Shown here: positions 8,848-17,985 of the stretch, one piece after another | How positions within the stretch are numbered: the first letter of the stretch is position 1 | How the letters are laid out: each line of letters opens with the position of its first letter | NCBI GenBank assembly: GCA_938083085.1 | Contig: CALLKX010000018.1 | Span: forward strand, 62,001-126,000 | Length of the DNA: 64,000 nt | Reading direction: 5' to 3' | Origin: an uncultured bacterium | GTDB taxonomy: Bacteria > Planctomycetota > UBA1135 > GCA-002686595 | Program-made: the position numbers and the translations under genes | The notes under the pieces: generated by a model | The model's input: the letters and a program-made list of their open reading frames with translations, nothing else | Database searches by the model: none | What the model was told of the DNA's origin: nothing

Positions 8848-10086
8848 ATGACCCGCCTCCTCACCGTCGCTGCCCTCCTCCTGAGCGCTTGCGCGAGCTC
8901 CAATTCGACCGACGAGCAGCTCCTGCTCGAGGTCCAGACCCTGACGAGGGGCGGCAAGTACGAGGCCGCAGCCCGGGCCGCCGAGGCCGCCCAGGCGCAG
9001 ATCCCGGCGGACAGCCCTCTGCAAGGGCAGCTGACGAGGGCGGCCGTTGAGGTCTCGATCGCGTCCGGACTTGAGGTCGTGAGGTCCCTGTCCTTCGCTG
9101 ACCAGGATGACGAGGCCCTCGCGATGCTCGCCGAGCTGGAGGAGAGGTTCCCGAGCGAGCCCATGCTGGAGGCCTGGCGACGCCTCATCCAGCGCAAGCA
9201 GGCGGACCACTGGTTCGAGATCGCCCGGAGCGCGATGGCGACGGGCCAGTTCGAGGCGGCCCGCCTCGCCTATGAGCGGGCGATGGGCTTCGAGCCGGAC
9301 CACACCCTCGCGCCGGCGGGTCTCGCGCGGGTCGAGTTGCTGGAGGAGTACCGAGCAGGGCTCGCCGAGGACTACTACTTCAACGGGGTGCGGGATCTGA
9401 CGGAGCAGCGGCTCGATGAGTCGGAGAACAGCTTCGAGAAGTCCCGTCGGTATGACGCCGAGTCCGAGCGGACGCGGCGCCGTATCGTGGAAGTGCGGCG
9501 CGAGAAGGCCGAGGGCCGGGTCGCCTACGCGCAGCAGCTTGTTGAGGATCGTCGCTATGCCGCCGCGCGCGCCGAATTTGCCGAGGCCCGCCGCCTCGAC
9601 CCGGAGTCCGTGGCCATCGCTGAGGCGCTTGTGGCCATGCGCGTCGAGGCCGAGGTCGCGGCACTGTTGAGCGAGGCCGAGTCTTTCGTTCTCCGTTCTG
9701 AATTTGATGAGGCCGAGCTCCTCATCGCCGAGGCCGGCGAGCGGACCGTCCTCCAGGCGGATGTGGTGGAGGCGACGCGGGATCGGATCAGCTCGACCAG
9801 GGTGGACCTGCTGTATCAGCGGGCTTTGGACCTGGAGCACGACTTCCTCTTCGGCGAGGCGATCGAGCTCTACCGCGAGGTGCTGGAGGGGCGGGACTTC
9901 TACGAGGACGCCCGGGCCCGCCTCGAGGCGCTCGAGACGTACGTGGTCGAGGCCGCGCGTCTCTACGCCGAGGCGCAGGCCTCGGGGGATCCTGTGGCCA
10001 AGCTCGAGAAGCTCCGCCAGATCGAGGCGTTTTGGCCTGAGTACGAGGACATCCTCGCCCAGATCAGAGCGCTCGAGGGGGAGTGA
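8848..10086 (+). CDS. TPR lipoprotein
   Basis: This 412-residue protein starts at an ATG that opens a lipoprotein signal peptide with a LLLSAC lipobox (Cys at about residue 16), so the mature protein is lipid-anchored. The rest is helical, built of TPR-type repeats such as GQFEAARLAYERAMGFEPDH and RRYAAARAEFAEARRLDPES, with long, highly charged Glu/Arg-rich helices. An N-terminal extension in the same frame back to 8593 reads through the end of lptG and is not used. The gene follows the lptFG pair and its hairpins. A scaffold role in envelope assembly is possible but only inferred. Its 3' end overlaps the convergent glycosyltransferase gene by 23 nt. Confidence 0.85.
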   Translation: MTRLLTVAALLLSACASSNSTDEQLLLEVQTLTRGGKYEAAARAAEAAQAQIPADSPLQGQLTRAAVEVSIASGLEVVRSLSFADQDDEALAMLAELEERFPSEPMLEAWRRLIQRKQADHWFEIARSAMATGQFEAARLAYERAMGFEPDHTLAPAGLARVELLEEYRAGLAEDYYFNGVRDLTEQRLDESENSFEKSRRYDAESERTRRRIVEVRREKAEGRVAYAQQLVEDRRYAAARAEFAEARRLDPESVAIAEALVAMRVEAEVAALLSEAESFVLRSEFDEAELLIAEAGERTVLQADVVEATRDRISSTRVDLLYQRALDLEHDFLFGEAIELYREVLEGRDFYEDARARLEALETYVVEAARLYAEAQASGDPVAKLEKLRQIEAFWPEYEDILAQIRALEGE

Positions 10087-11110
10087 GCAGGTCGAGGACC
10101 GCGTCGCGGACGTCCTCGACGGTGACCGTTGTGATCGCCCGGGCCTGCCACGGGGGCCCTGGGATCCGGTGAGGACGAACCCGTTCCTCGGTCGGAAGTG
10201 GCGCCGCCGCGGCCGGCCAGGGGCCGGTTCGGTTCGGATCCTCGGGTCCCGCGATGAGGACCACGGGGAGCCCCACCGAGGCGGCCACGTGGGCGGGCCC
10301 TGAGTCCCCCGAGACGAGGCACCCACCCCTCTGCGCGGCGGATCTGAGCGCCGCGGCGAGGACCCGGAGGCCGCGCTGCCCGACGACGTGGTGGGCGCCG
10401 GGCAGCGCGCGCTCGAGCTCGAGCCCGACGGCGTGTTCCTCCGGGCCTGTGATCACCGTGACCTCGACGCCGCGGTCGATCAGCTCACCGCCGAGCTGCC
10501 GGAAGGAGTCCGCGGGCCATGAGCGCGGGTCGCCGGAGACTCCGGGATGCAGCAGGACTGGCGCGGCGCGACCCGGGGAGGGGAGGAGCCGAGCCCCCTG
10601 CTCGCTCTCGTCCGGGGTGAGCGCGGGATCGAGCCTCTGGCGCGGAGGCTCGCCGGTCAGGTGGGCCGCGAGGCCGAGGACGCGCTGGACGAGGTGGGGT
10701 CCGGTGGACGCCGGCGCGAGCTCTGGCCCTGTGACGCGCGCCGCCAGGGGCTCCTGCCAGTGTTCCAGCGCGAACCCGACGCGGCGACAGGAGCCCGCGC
10801 CACGGGCGGCCACCCAGGCGGCGAAGGCGCTTTTCCAGTTCCCCTGAGCGTCGACCACGAGGTCCGCCTTGAAGCGCCGCGCGGCCGCGCGGAAGTTGAG
10901 CCACGCGCGGAGTCCGCCCTTGCGGTCGAACGGGAGGACAGTGGCGAGGGGCTCGATCAGCGCTGCAAACTCCGGCTGAGCGGCCCACCCGATCTCGGCG
11001 GCTGGCCACCGGTCCCGAAGGGCGTGGACGAGCGGAATCGCCTGGGTAATGTCCCCCAGGTGGGACAGCCGCACCACGAGGATGCGTTCAGGGGGGCTGG
11101 TGGGCGGCAT
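10064..11110 (-). CDS. Glycosyltransferase family 9 (heptosyltransferase-like)
   Basis: This 348-residue enzyme has the two-Rossmann GT-B layout of ADP-heptose:LPS heptosyltransferases. The N-terminal ILVVRLSHLGDITQAIPLVHAL is the standard GT9 opening. The nucleotide-sugar side has HPGVSGDPRSWP, then VISGPEE-like VITGPEEHAVG, and the hallmark SGDSGPAHVAASVGLPVVLIAG near residue 270. It would add a heptose or another sugar to the LPS inner core, fitting the LpxL, WaaP and LptFG genes nearby. It starts at ATG 11110. It converges on the TPR lipoprotein gene with a 23-nt overlap and is divergent from the kinase gene at 11198. Confidence 0.88.
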   Translation of the reverse strand: MPPTSPPERILVVRLSHLGDITQAIPLVHALRDRWPAAEIGWAAQPEFAALIEPLATVLPFDRKGGLRAWLNFRAAARRFKADLVVDAQGNWKSAFAAWVAARGAGSCRRVGFALEHWQEPLAARVTGPELAPASTGPHLVQRVLGLAAHLTGEPPRQRLDPALTPDESEQGARLLPSPGRAAPVLLHPGVSGDPRSWPADSFRQLGGELIDRGVEVTVITGPEEHAVGLELERALPGAHHVVGQRGLRVLAAALRSAAQRGGCLVSGDSGPAHVAASVGLPVVLIAGPEDPNRTGPWPAAAAPLPTEERVRPHRIPGPPWQARAITTVTVEDVRDAVLDLLTPPRAL

Positions 11111-11197
11111 GGGGACGGCACGAAGGTTGTTGTGCGTTGTCCCAGCATGTCAAGTGAGAGCGCGGACGAGGGGGGGCGGCCCCCTACACTGAGGTCA

Positions 11198-13177
11198 ATG
11201 ATCAGGCGGATCTCCACCAAGTGGGTGCTGGCGGTGCTCGCGGTCGTCGTCATACCGTTCCTGGGCTTCGCCTGGTACGTCCACGACTTCGTCTCGGAGC
11301 GCTTCGCCGACGACGTGGTGCGATATCACCTCCTCGGGCACGCCGCGGAGCTGTCGGACCGTCTCGACCGCGTCGTCGACGAGCGCCGAGAGGACGCCGT
11401 GCTCCTCGCCGCCGCCCCGACCGTCGAGAGGGCTCTCGCTCGCGTCAGCGAGCCCGCCGGGCCGGGGCTCTCTGAAGCTCGACCCGGTCAGCACGAGGAG
11501 ACCATCTACCTGCTCGACCGTCTCGTTGGGCAGAGCCGCGCGGCCGAGTTCGTGGTCGTGCTGGGCCGAGGGGGCGAGGTCGTCGCGACCAACTCGAAGG
11601 GGGCGAGCGGCGTCAGGCTCCAGCCTGCGGTGCGGGGCCGGTTATCGACCTTCCCCTGGTCGGAGCAGCCTTGGTTCGCGCCCGTCATGACCGGAGAGTC
11701 GGTGACCTTCGATCAGACACGCTTCCAACTCGTGAATGACGTGGACGAGACCGCGCACCCGGAGCTCGCGAGGCACTTCGGATTCGCCGAGCCCGTCCGG
11801 GGGAGCAGCCCCACGGCGGAGCCCCTCGGCGCGGTGGTCACGCTGGTCCCATGGTCCGTCGTTCAGAGCGAGATCGAGACCTACGGCGTGCGGCGCGCTG
11901 GCGCGATCTCATCGGACGCCGGCTCCGCCGACATCTACGACTCGAGCTACGCCTGGCTCTGGGCGTCGGACGCGGACACGATCCTCGCGCACCCGAACCG
12001 GTCCCTCTACGGGGAGCGGGTCTCCGGTCCGCGCGTGAACCTCTCGATGATGGGGGAGGCGGTCCGCCGTTCGAGCGGATCAGGGATGTACCCGGACTAC
12101 GAGTTCCTCGGGGTCCGCAAGAAGGCCGCCTTCAAGCAGGGCCGCACCATGAGCCAGAGTCCTCAGGGCCTGGGCTGGGTCGTCGGGGTCGGCGTGGACT
12201 ATCCGGACATCTACGGGCCCGTGGCGGAGATCACGGCGACCATCGCCAAGGCGAGCGCGATCGTGCTGCTGCTGGCGATCCTGGTGACGGTCATCGTTGC
12301 GCGCCGGACGACGCGCCCGGTCCAGGACCTCGAGGCGTTCACCAGGCGCGTGGCCAGCGGCGACCTCGACGCCCAGGTGACCGTCCATGGGCATGACGAA
12401 CTGGCCGACCTCGCGCGCTCGTTCAACCGCATGACCCGTGAGCTCAAGGAGAACCGCGCTCAGCTCGTCGAGGCGGAGAAGGACGCGGCCTGGCGCGAGA
12501 TGGCCCGCCAGGTGGCCCACGAGATCAAGAACCCACTGACGCCGATTCAGCTCTCGGCATCGCTCCTGAAGCGAGCCCACGATGAGGGCTCACCAGAGTT
12601 CCCCGCGATCCTGGAGCGGACCATCGAGATCGTCCAGCGCCAGGTGGGCAACATGCGGGAGATCGCGCGCGACTTCTACACCTTCGCCGGTCAGCACAGG
12701 GACCCGGTCCCCGTGGATCCAGGGGAGACCCTCGCGGGGGTCTTTGACCTCAACGAAGCCTGGGCGACGGATGGGGGCGTCCGCCTCGAGAAGGGCGTGA
12801 GCCTGGGCAGTGGGCTCATGGTGGAGGCCGACCCCGACGAGCTGCAGCGGGCGTTGGTGAACCTGGTGAGTAACGCGATCGAGGCGTCGGAGGTCGGGGG
12901 GGTCATCCGCGGGGAGGTCGGCGCTGAGGGTGGGATGGTTCATATCACCGTCGTGGACTCGGGGCGCGGGATCGATGACGAGGTGGTGTCGCGGCTCTTC
13001 GAGCCCTACTTCACCACCCGCTCCAGCGGCACCGGGCTGGGACTTGCCATCGTCCGGCGCATCGTCGAGGACCTGGGCGGGACCGTCTCGCTCAGCAACC
13101 GCGAGGATGGCGCAGGGGCACGTGCCACGATCCGGCTGCCCCAGCACGAGAACGTCCCAGGTGAGAACGCCGGCTGA
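11198..13177 (+). CDS. NtrY-like membrane sensor histidine kinase
   Basis: This 659-residue kinase has TM1 at residues 9-27, a periplasmic sensor domain of about 320 residues (two-lobed, dCACHE-like by size and the YDSSYAWLWASDADTILAHPN region), TM2 near 350-370 and a HAMP domain (about 371-425). HisKA follows with the phospho-acceptor in VAHEIKNPLTPIQ (His about 441), then HATPase_c with NLVSNAIEAS, DSGRGIDDE and GTGLGLAIVRRI. This H-box form is typical of the NtrY group. The start is ATG 11198 because GAGGT sits 3 nt before it; earlier in-frame starts lie in antisense sequence. No response regulator gene adjoins it, so its partner is elsewhere. Confidence 0.9.
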   Translation: MIRRISTKWVLAVLAVVVIPFLGFAWYVHDFVSERFADDVVRYHLLGHAAELSDRLDRVVDERREDAVLLAAAPTVERALARVSEPAGPGLSEARPGQHEETIYLLDRLVGQSRAAEFVVVLGRGGEVVATNSKGASGVRLQPAVRGRLSTFPWSEQPWFAPVMTGESVTFDQTRFQLVNDVDETAHPELARHFGFAEPVRGSSPTAEPLGAVVTLVPWSVVQSEIETYGVRRAGAISSDAGSADIYDSSYAWLWASDADTILAHPNRSLYGERVSGPRVNLSMMGEAVRRSSGSGMYPDYEFLGVRKKAAFKQGRTMSQSPQGLGWVVGVGVDYPDIYGPVAEITATIAKASAIVLLLAILVTVIVARRTTRPVQDLEAFTRRVASGDLDAQVTVHGHDELADLARSFNRMTRELKENRAQLVEAEKDAAWREMARQVAHEIKNPLTPIQLSASLLKRAHDEGSPEFPAILERTIEIVQRQVGNMREIARDFYTFAGQHRDPVPVDPGETLAGVFDLNEAWATDGGVRLEKGVSLGSGLMVEADPDELQRALVNLVSNAIEASEVGGVIRGEVGAEGGMVHITVVDSGRGIDDEVVSRLFEPYFTTRSSGTGLGLAIVRRIVEDLGGTVSLSNREDGAGARATIRLPQHENVPGENAG

Positions 13178-13275
13178 TCGCCTCGGGGCGCGATCCCTCC
13201 AGCCCCATCAGACTCTGCCGCCGCGCGCGTTCCTCCGGTCCCGCCGCGGGGTAGGCTCTGGAGGCGACACCTCCC

Positions 13276-14727
13276 ATGTCATTTGACTCCGGCACTTTCT
13301 GGGTCCTCTTTGGGCTCTCTTGGCTCCTCTGGTGGAGGCTGCCCTTCTCCTGGGCGAAGACCGCGGCGCTCGCTGCGAGCCTCATCTTCTATGCCTGGTG
13401 GAGCCCCTACTACCTGCCGCTGATCATCATCTCTGCGGTCGTGGACTACGCCGCTGGGGGCCGCATCCACGCGGCGCGGACCGACGGCGCTCGCACCCGT
13501 TGGCTCCTGGTCAGCCTGTGCACGAATCTGGGCCTCCTCGGCTACTTCAAGTACGGGCACTTCGCGCTCGAGAACCTCGACACGATCGCGGGCGCGCTGG
13601 GGGTGAAGGGCGTCAACACGGCGATCCCCTGGGTCGTTCCGGTAGGGATCAGCTTCTACACCTTCCAGACGCTTAGCTACTCGATCGACATCTATCGAGG
13701 ACGGCTCGCGCCGGCGAAGTCCTTCCGCGACTTCTTCCTGTTCGTGGCGTTCTTCCCGCAGCTCGTCGCTGGCCCAATCGTGCGGGCCCAGGAGCTCCTT
13801 CCGCAGTTCCAGCGGCGCCAGTGGCCCTCCCCTTGGCGGATCCAGAACGGCCTGTACCTGATCGTCTGGGGCCTCTTCACGAAGATCGTGGTCGCCGACA
13901 ACCTGGCCCCGGAGATCGACCGGATCTTCGCCATGATCCCCTCGGGTCAAGCGACGCCGGCGCACGTTTGGCTGTCGCTGGTCTACCTGGGCTGCATGGT
14001 CTTCGCGGACTTCGCCGGGTACTCGTGTCTGGCGATCGGGCTGGCCTGCCTGTTGGGCATGCGCTTCCCGAGAAACTTCCTCTACCCGTACATCTCGCGC
14101 GGGCCGCAGGAGCTGTGGGTTCGCTGGCACATGACCCTGTCCAGCTGGCTGCGGGACTACGTCTATCTGCCCCTGTGGGCGAAGAAGGGCGGCGACGGTC
14201 GTCAGTACACGGCCATGCTCACGACCATGGTCCTGGCCGGCGTCTGGCACGGTGCCGCCTGGACGTTCGTGATGTTCGGTCTCTACCACGGCATCGGGGT
14301 GGTGGTGAACCGGTGGTGGGTCAACACCTTCAATGGCGGGAGGCGCGCCCGCGGGTGGCCCCTCGACCGGCCCAAGGGGCCCGGGGCGATCACGAAGCGC
14401 GTCGGGATCATCCTCCTGATGAACGTCTTCATGCAGTCCAACTGGGTCTTCTTCCGCGCTCCGGACGTCGCCTCGGTGTTCGAGGTCTGGCGGATCGCGT
14501 ACATCGTCCCCTTCCAGAAGGGGATGGGATGGGAGGTCTTCGCGGAGGCCCGCCACCTGCTGCTGGTGCTGCCGATTGTGCTCATGCACGTGACCCAGCT
14601 CCTGAGGGAGTGGTTCGCCTGGCGTGAGCGACCGTGGCACCGGGTGCTCGCCGCTGCGGTGATGATCGTGGCGCTCGTGGTCGTGCGCCGGACCGACACC
14701 GCAGACTTCTTCTACTTCCAGTTCTGA
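13276..14727 (+). CDS. MBOAT O-acyltransferase (AlgI-like)
   Basis: This 483-residue polytopic protein belongs to the membrane-bound O-acyltransferases that move acetyl groups across the inner membrane for polysaccharide modification (AlgI/DltB group). The catalytic His is in GVWHGAAWTF (about residue 324). The family segments VVPVGISFYTFQTLSYSIDIYRG, FPQLVAGPIVR and LWVRWHMTLSSWLRDYVYLPL are all present and in order. The length is normal. The stop overlaps the start of the SGNH-like gene (TGATG), which is the usual pairing of an MBOAT with its extracytoplasmic acetyltransferase partner. Confidence 0.93.
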   Translation: MSFDSGTFWVLFGLSWLLWWRLPFSWAKTAALAASLIFYAWWSPYYLPLIIISAVVDYAAGGRIHAARTDGARTRWLLVSLCTNLGLLGYFKYGHFALENLDTIAGALGVKGVNTAIPWVVPVGISFYTFQTLSYSIDIYRGRLAPAKSFRDFFLFVAFFPQLVAGPIVRAQELLPQFQRRQWPSPWRIQNGLYLIVWGLFTKIVVADNLAPEIDRIFAMIPSGQATPAHVWLSLVYLGCMVFADFAGYSCLAIGLACLLGMRFPRNFLYPYISRGPQELWVRWHMTLSSWLRDYVYLPLWAKKGGDGRQYTAMLTTMVLAGVWHGAAWTFVMFGLYHGIGVVVNRWWVNTFNGGRRARGWPLDRPKGPGAITKRVGIILLMNVFMQSNWVFFRAPDVASVFEVWRIAYIVPFQKGMGWEVFAEARHLLLVLPIVLMHVTQLLREWFAWRERPWHRVLAAAVMIVALVVVRRTDTADFFYFQF

Positions 14728-15878
14728 TGGTGGATCAAGACGTGGAAGAGGTCGCCTGGGAGGGCATGGACCCGGACGGCACCGTGGCGCGCGTCAGGCG
14801 GGCTCAGTCCTGGGTTCCGCTCATCGTGACGATCGGGCTGGCGGTCCTGGGGCTGGTGGGTTGGCAGGCCGTCGCGGTGTCGCGACTCCCCGAGCCGATC
14901 ATGCACCCCAACCGTTTTGACGGGGTCATCTACTGGGCTGGCCCGAACCTGGGGCCGTTCTATGCCAAGCAAGATGTTCATTCGGCCGAGCTCCTGTTCG
15001 TCGGGGACAGCCGCGTCTATGACGACACGGACCTCGATGTGGTTCGCCGGTCCGGAGAGGACAGCGTCGGGTTGATCTGGGGTCCAAACGCGGACCTCTC
15101 CGTCCTGCTCCCCGCGATCATGGATCTGCCCGCGGAGCGGCTGGTCGTGGCCCTCTCACCGTCAACGCTGGGCGCCAAGACGAACCCGGTCATGCGCGCG
15201 TCTCTCGTCACGCCTCCGCCGGTCTTCGAGCCGCTCTCCTTGGAGAGCGCTCTCGGGATCTGGGTGGATGGGGAGCGAGCGCGGCTCATCGAAGAGGGTT
15301 ACACGCCCTTCATCGTCGACACGCACCTCTCCAGCTTCCGCAAGGTCCTCCGGGAGACGACGCGACGGAGCAAGGGGGGGACTCACCAGCTCGACCGGGT
15401 CGTTGGCGAGCGGCTGAACTACTTCAGGACCGAGAACATCCGGACGCTCGCCACGCGCCGCTGGCATCGGGAGTGGTTCGAGGTCGCCAACGCGGACAAG
15501 CTGGTGAACGCCTGCCGGATCACCCTCGAGGTCATCACCGAGGAGGAGCGCGCGGCCGCGGAGGAGATCGTCGTGGAGAAGCTCCGCGAGCTTGTCGCTC
15601 GCGGTGTCGACGTGCGGTGCGTCCGCTTCCCAGTCTCGCCCAGCGTACTCGCGGTGGAGCGCGAGTTTGTGCCCGATGCACGACTCGAGGCCATCGCCGC
15701 CGCCGCCGGGGTTCCGTACTACCAGTTCCAGTCGGAGGGCCTGCCCGCAGGCGTCCCGCCGTCCGAGGACACGAGCCTGTACGAGACGCGGGATGGGTCT
15801 CACCTGACCTGGGCGGCGAGCCGGCGCTTCACCCGCCAGCTCATGGAGCGCATCCAGGGGCCAGGCTCAGGGAAGTGA
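14727..15878 (+). CDS. Membrane-anchored SGNH/AlgX-DltD-like acyltransferase partner
   Basis: This 383-residue protein has one TM anchor near residues 30-50 (VPLIVTIGLAVLGLVGWQAVAV), after a short acidic cytoplasmic start. The rest is periplasmic with an SGNH-like core: LLFVGDSRVYDD (Ser about residue 94) carries the nucleophile block and DGSHLTW (about 355) provides the Asp/His pair. This layout fits AlgX/AlgJ or DltD proteins that accept the acyl group from an MBOAT and pass it to a glycan. The overlap with the MBOAT gene supports a joint O-acetylation function. Which polymer is modified is unknown; no alginate or cellulose synthase is in the window. Confidence 0.75.
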   Translation: MVDQDVEEVAWEGMDPDGTVARVRRAQSWVPLIVTIGLAVLGLVGWQAVAVSRLPEPIMHPNRFDGVIYWAGPNLGPFYAKQDVHSAELLFVGDSRVYDDTDLDVVRRSGEDSVGLIWGPNADLSVLLPAIMDLPAERLVVALSPSTLGAKTNPVMRASLVTPPPVFEPLSLESALGIWVDGERARLIEEGYTPFIVDTHLSSFRKVLRETTRRSKGGTHQLDRVVGERLNYFRTENIRTLATRRWHREWFEVANADKLVNACRITLEVITEEERAAAEEIVVEKLRELVARGVDVRCVRFPVSPSVLAVEREFVPDARLEAIAAAAGVPYYQFQSEGLPAGVPPSEDTSLYETRDGSHLTWAASRRFTRQLMERIQGPGSGK

Positions 15879-15938
15879 TGCGATCACCGCGGGTCACCTG
15901 CCCGCCTCTTGGCAGGTCGCGGTGGGGCTCCGGCCCGC

Positions 15939-16029
15939 TGAGTGATGCGGCTGAGCGATGCGGCTGAGTGATGCTGCTGAGCGATGCCACTGAGCGATGC
16001 CACTGAGCGATGCCACTGAGCGATGCCGC
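15939..16029. repeat. 13-bp tandem repeat, seven copies
   Basis: Seven consecutive 13-bp units of the form TGAGYGATGCNRC fill the space after the SGNH gene. The first three are TGAGTGATGCGGC, TGAGCGATGCGGC and TGAGTGATGCTGC, three are identical TGAGCGATGCCAC, and the last is TGAGCGATGCCGC. A decayed eighth unit follows. The run lies 60 nt after a stop codon and about 50 nt from the convergent lipoprotein stop. Any open frame through it is a by-product of the period, which is not a multiple of three. Confidence 0.95.
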
Positions 16030-16078
16030 CGAGCGCCCGTGAAATAGCGTGAGCATCGCCCCTAGGCGGGGCGCCCGA

Positions 16079-16417
16079 TCAGCGGTCCGGCGGGATCTCG
16101 GCGCCCGAGTAGCCCCAGGTGCCCTTCACGTACGCCTTGCGGGTGGAGAAGATCTCGATGATCCAGTTAAACCACCCCCAATCCGTCCGGTAGACCTCCG
16201 TCTCGCGGGTGTTGGGGAGGCCTGCGTCCGAGATGTTCTCGTGGGCGATCTGAATCGCGGGGCGCGGCAGGTCCCAGCCGAGGAAGACCCACGTTCGGGC
16301 CGACGACTTGAAGGAACCAGAGGTCTCCGTCGTGCGGTTGATCTCGAGCGAGGAGCAAGCGGTGACCGAGGCGAGGAGGACGCCAGCGAGGGCGACTCGG
16401 AGTCGGGGGCGGGTCAT
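16079..16417 (-). CDS. Small lipoprotein of unknown function
   Basis: This 112-residue protein begins with a lipoprotein signal peptide, MTRPRLRVALAGVLLASVTAC, whose lipobox gives Cys21. The mature part is about 92 residues and rich in aromatic residues: RTWVFLGWDLPRP, then RTDWGWFNWIIEIFSTRKAYVKGTWG. I use the ATG at 16417 because it directly precedes the signal peptide; an ATG 11 codons earlier is also in frame. I do not recognise the family. It is divergent from the galactokinase gene with about 200 nt between the starts. Confidence 0.75.
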   Translation of the reverse strand: MTRPRLRVALAGVLLASVTACSSLEINRTTETSGSFKSSARTWVFLGWDLPRPAIQIAHENISDAGLPNTRETEVYRTDWGWFNWIIEIFSTRKAYVKGTWGYSGAEIPPDR

Positions 16418-16619
16418 CTCGTGGTCTCGGTGCTTGGGCGCTTGGGACATGGCGGTGGGAGGAGTGGGCCACTCCAGGGAGTTCTTCGGCGCATTCGGTC
16501 CCTGGACCTTACCCCCAGGGCCCCGGCAGCGCCGAGGGCGCCCTCACGGGCGTGCCGTGGCGCCCTGAAGATAATCGGCGGTCAGCGGCGGGGGGCGCGT
16601 TAGTCTCCCCGTTGTCGCC

Positions 16620-17858
16620 ATGTCGTCTCTGCCCACGCTCTCCGCCCCCTCCCTGGGGGATTCCGATTCCGCGGACCTCTCCGAGTCCTTGAGGGCTCAC
16701 CGCGCCGCCTTTGGGCACCATTTTGGTACGGAGGATGGGGTCCGGACGTTCTTCTCCCCGGGCCGCGTCAACCTCTTCGGAGGACACCTCGACTACAACG
16801 GCGGGCCCGTCCTCCCGACGGCGATCGACCGCGGCACGTTCGTGGCGATCCGGCCGCGCCAGGACGGTGAGATTCGGATGGCCTCGCGCTTCGCGGAGGT
16901 GCAGGGCAGCTTCAAGGCCGCCGAGCTCCCGGTGAGCCCGCGCGGCGAGTGGTTCGACTATCCCCTGGGTGTCCTGCTCGCGCTGATACGGCTCGAGGAC
17001 TCCATAGCCGCCAAGCTCGCCGGGGGCTTCGACGTGCTGTTCGGCGGCAACCTCCCGGTGGGGGCGGGCCTGTCCTCATCGGCATCGATCTGCGTGGGGA
17101 CCACCTTCGCCCTCGACGCCCTCCTCGGGCTCGGCCTCGATCCGGTGCAGCGCGTGGAGGCCGCGCTCGACGCAGAGCGCGGCTTCGTGGGCGTGAAGTG
17201 CGGGATCATGGATCCCTACGCGGTTGGCTTCGCGCGCCCCAAGCACGTGCTCTGGCTCGACTGCAAGGACGAGACCTTCGAGCACCTGCCGATGGACTTC
17301 GAGCGCCTCTCGATCGGCGTGGTGGATACCGGCATCCAGCGCCTGCTCGCGCGGGGTGAGTTCAACCGGCGGGTCACCGAGTGCGCCGCGGCCTTCGAGG
17401 CGCTCCGCATCCACGCGCCTGAAGCGCGGGTCCTCCGCGATATCAGCCGCGAGGTGCTGATGGAGAACGGCCACGAGCTGGACTCTGACCTCTTGCGCCG
17501 TGCCACGCATGTGGTGGAGGAGGTGGAGCGGACCTTCGTGGCGCGTGAGGCGCTCCTCTCCGGTGACCTTAAGACGCTCGGTCGCTGCATGACCGAGACC
17601 CATTTCTCCCTGAGGGATCGCTACGACTGCTCCTGCGAGGAGCTGGACGTGCTGGTCGAGGCCGCGACCCAGAAGGGGGGCGCGCTCGGAGCTCGCCTCA
17701 CGGGGGCGGGCTTCGGGGGATGCGCCGTCATGCTCATCGCGGCCGGTGATGAGGAGCGCGTGTCCGAGGCTGTCGTGAGCGACTTTGAGCGCCGCTACGG
17801 CCGCCGGCCGCCGATCGCGTTCTTCCAGGGCGACGAGGGCCCCAGGGAGATTCACTGA
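16620..17858 (+). CDS. Galactokinase-family GHMP sugar kinase
   Basis: This 412-residue GHMP kinase has the family motifs in order: SPGRVNLFGGHLDYNGG (about residue 47), the ATP-binding PVGAGLSSSAS (about 145), the catalytic-Asp block GIMDPYAVGFA (about 195) and the C-terminal GAGFGGCAV (about 363). Length fits galactokinase. In the first motif the usual G-E-H-T-D-Y reads GGHLDY, so the Glu that in galactokinases contacts the sugar is Gly. The block after the catalytic Asp has Pro where Gln is usual. The enzyme is probably active, but its sugar may not be galactose. No Leloir-pathway gene adjoins it. Confidence 0.85.
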   Translation: MSSLPTLSAPSLGDSDSADLSESLRAHRAAFGHHFGTEDGVRTFFSPGRVNLFGGHLDYNGGPVLPTAIDRGTFVAIRPRQDGEIRMASRFAEVQGSFKAAELPVSPRGEWFDYPLGVLLALIRLEDSIAAKLAGGFDVLFGGNLPVGAGLSSSASICVGTTFALDALLGLGLDPVQRVEAALDAERGFVGVKCGIMDPYAVGFARPKHVLWLDCKDETFEHLPMDFERLSIGVVDTGIQRLLARGEFNRRVTECAAAFEALRIHAPEARVLRDISREVLMENGHELDSDLLRRATHVVEEVERTFVAREALLSGDLKTLGRCMTETHFSLRDRYDCSCEELDVLVEAATQKGGALGARLTGAGFGGCAVMLIAAGDEERVSEAVVSDFERRYGRRPPIAFFQGDEGPREIH

Positions 17859-17985
17859 GTCGCCCTGGCGTCTCTGGAGCGCGAGTGGGCCGTTCGGCCG
17901 CTCCGCCGCTCGAGACCCCAGACCGCGCCACAGCGACGGTCAGGACCCAGGCCGGACGCGGTGGCGGCGGTAGGCGTCGTGAGGC

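Noticed and set aside
10547..11197. N-terminal extension of the sensor kinase
   Set aside because: This part is antisense to the GT9 gene and Arg/Gly-rich. The real start at 11198 has a Shine-Dalgarno sequence and directly precedes TM1.
15841..16056. Leftward repetitive frame over the 13-bp repeats
   Set aside because: The repeating residues are produced by the tandem repeat itself, with no initiation signal or conserved motif.
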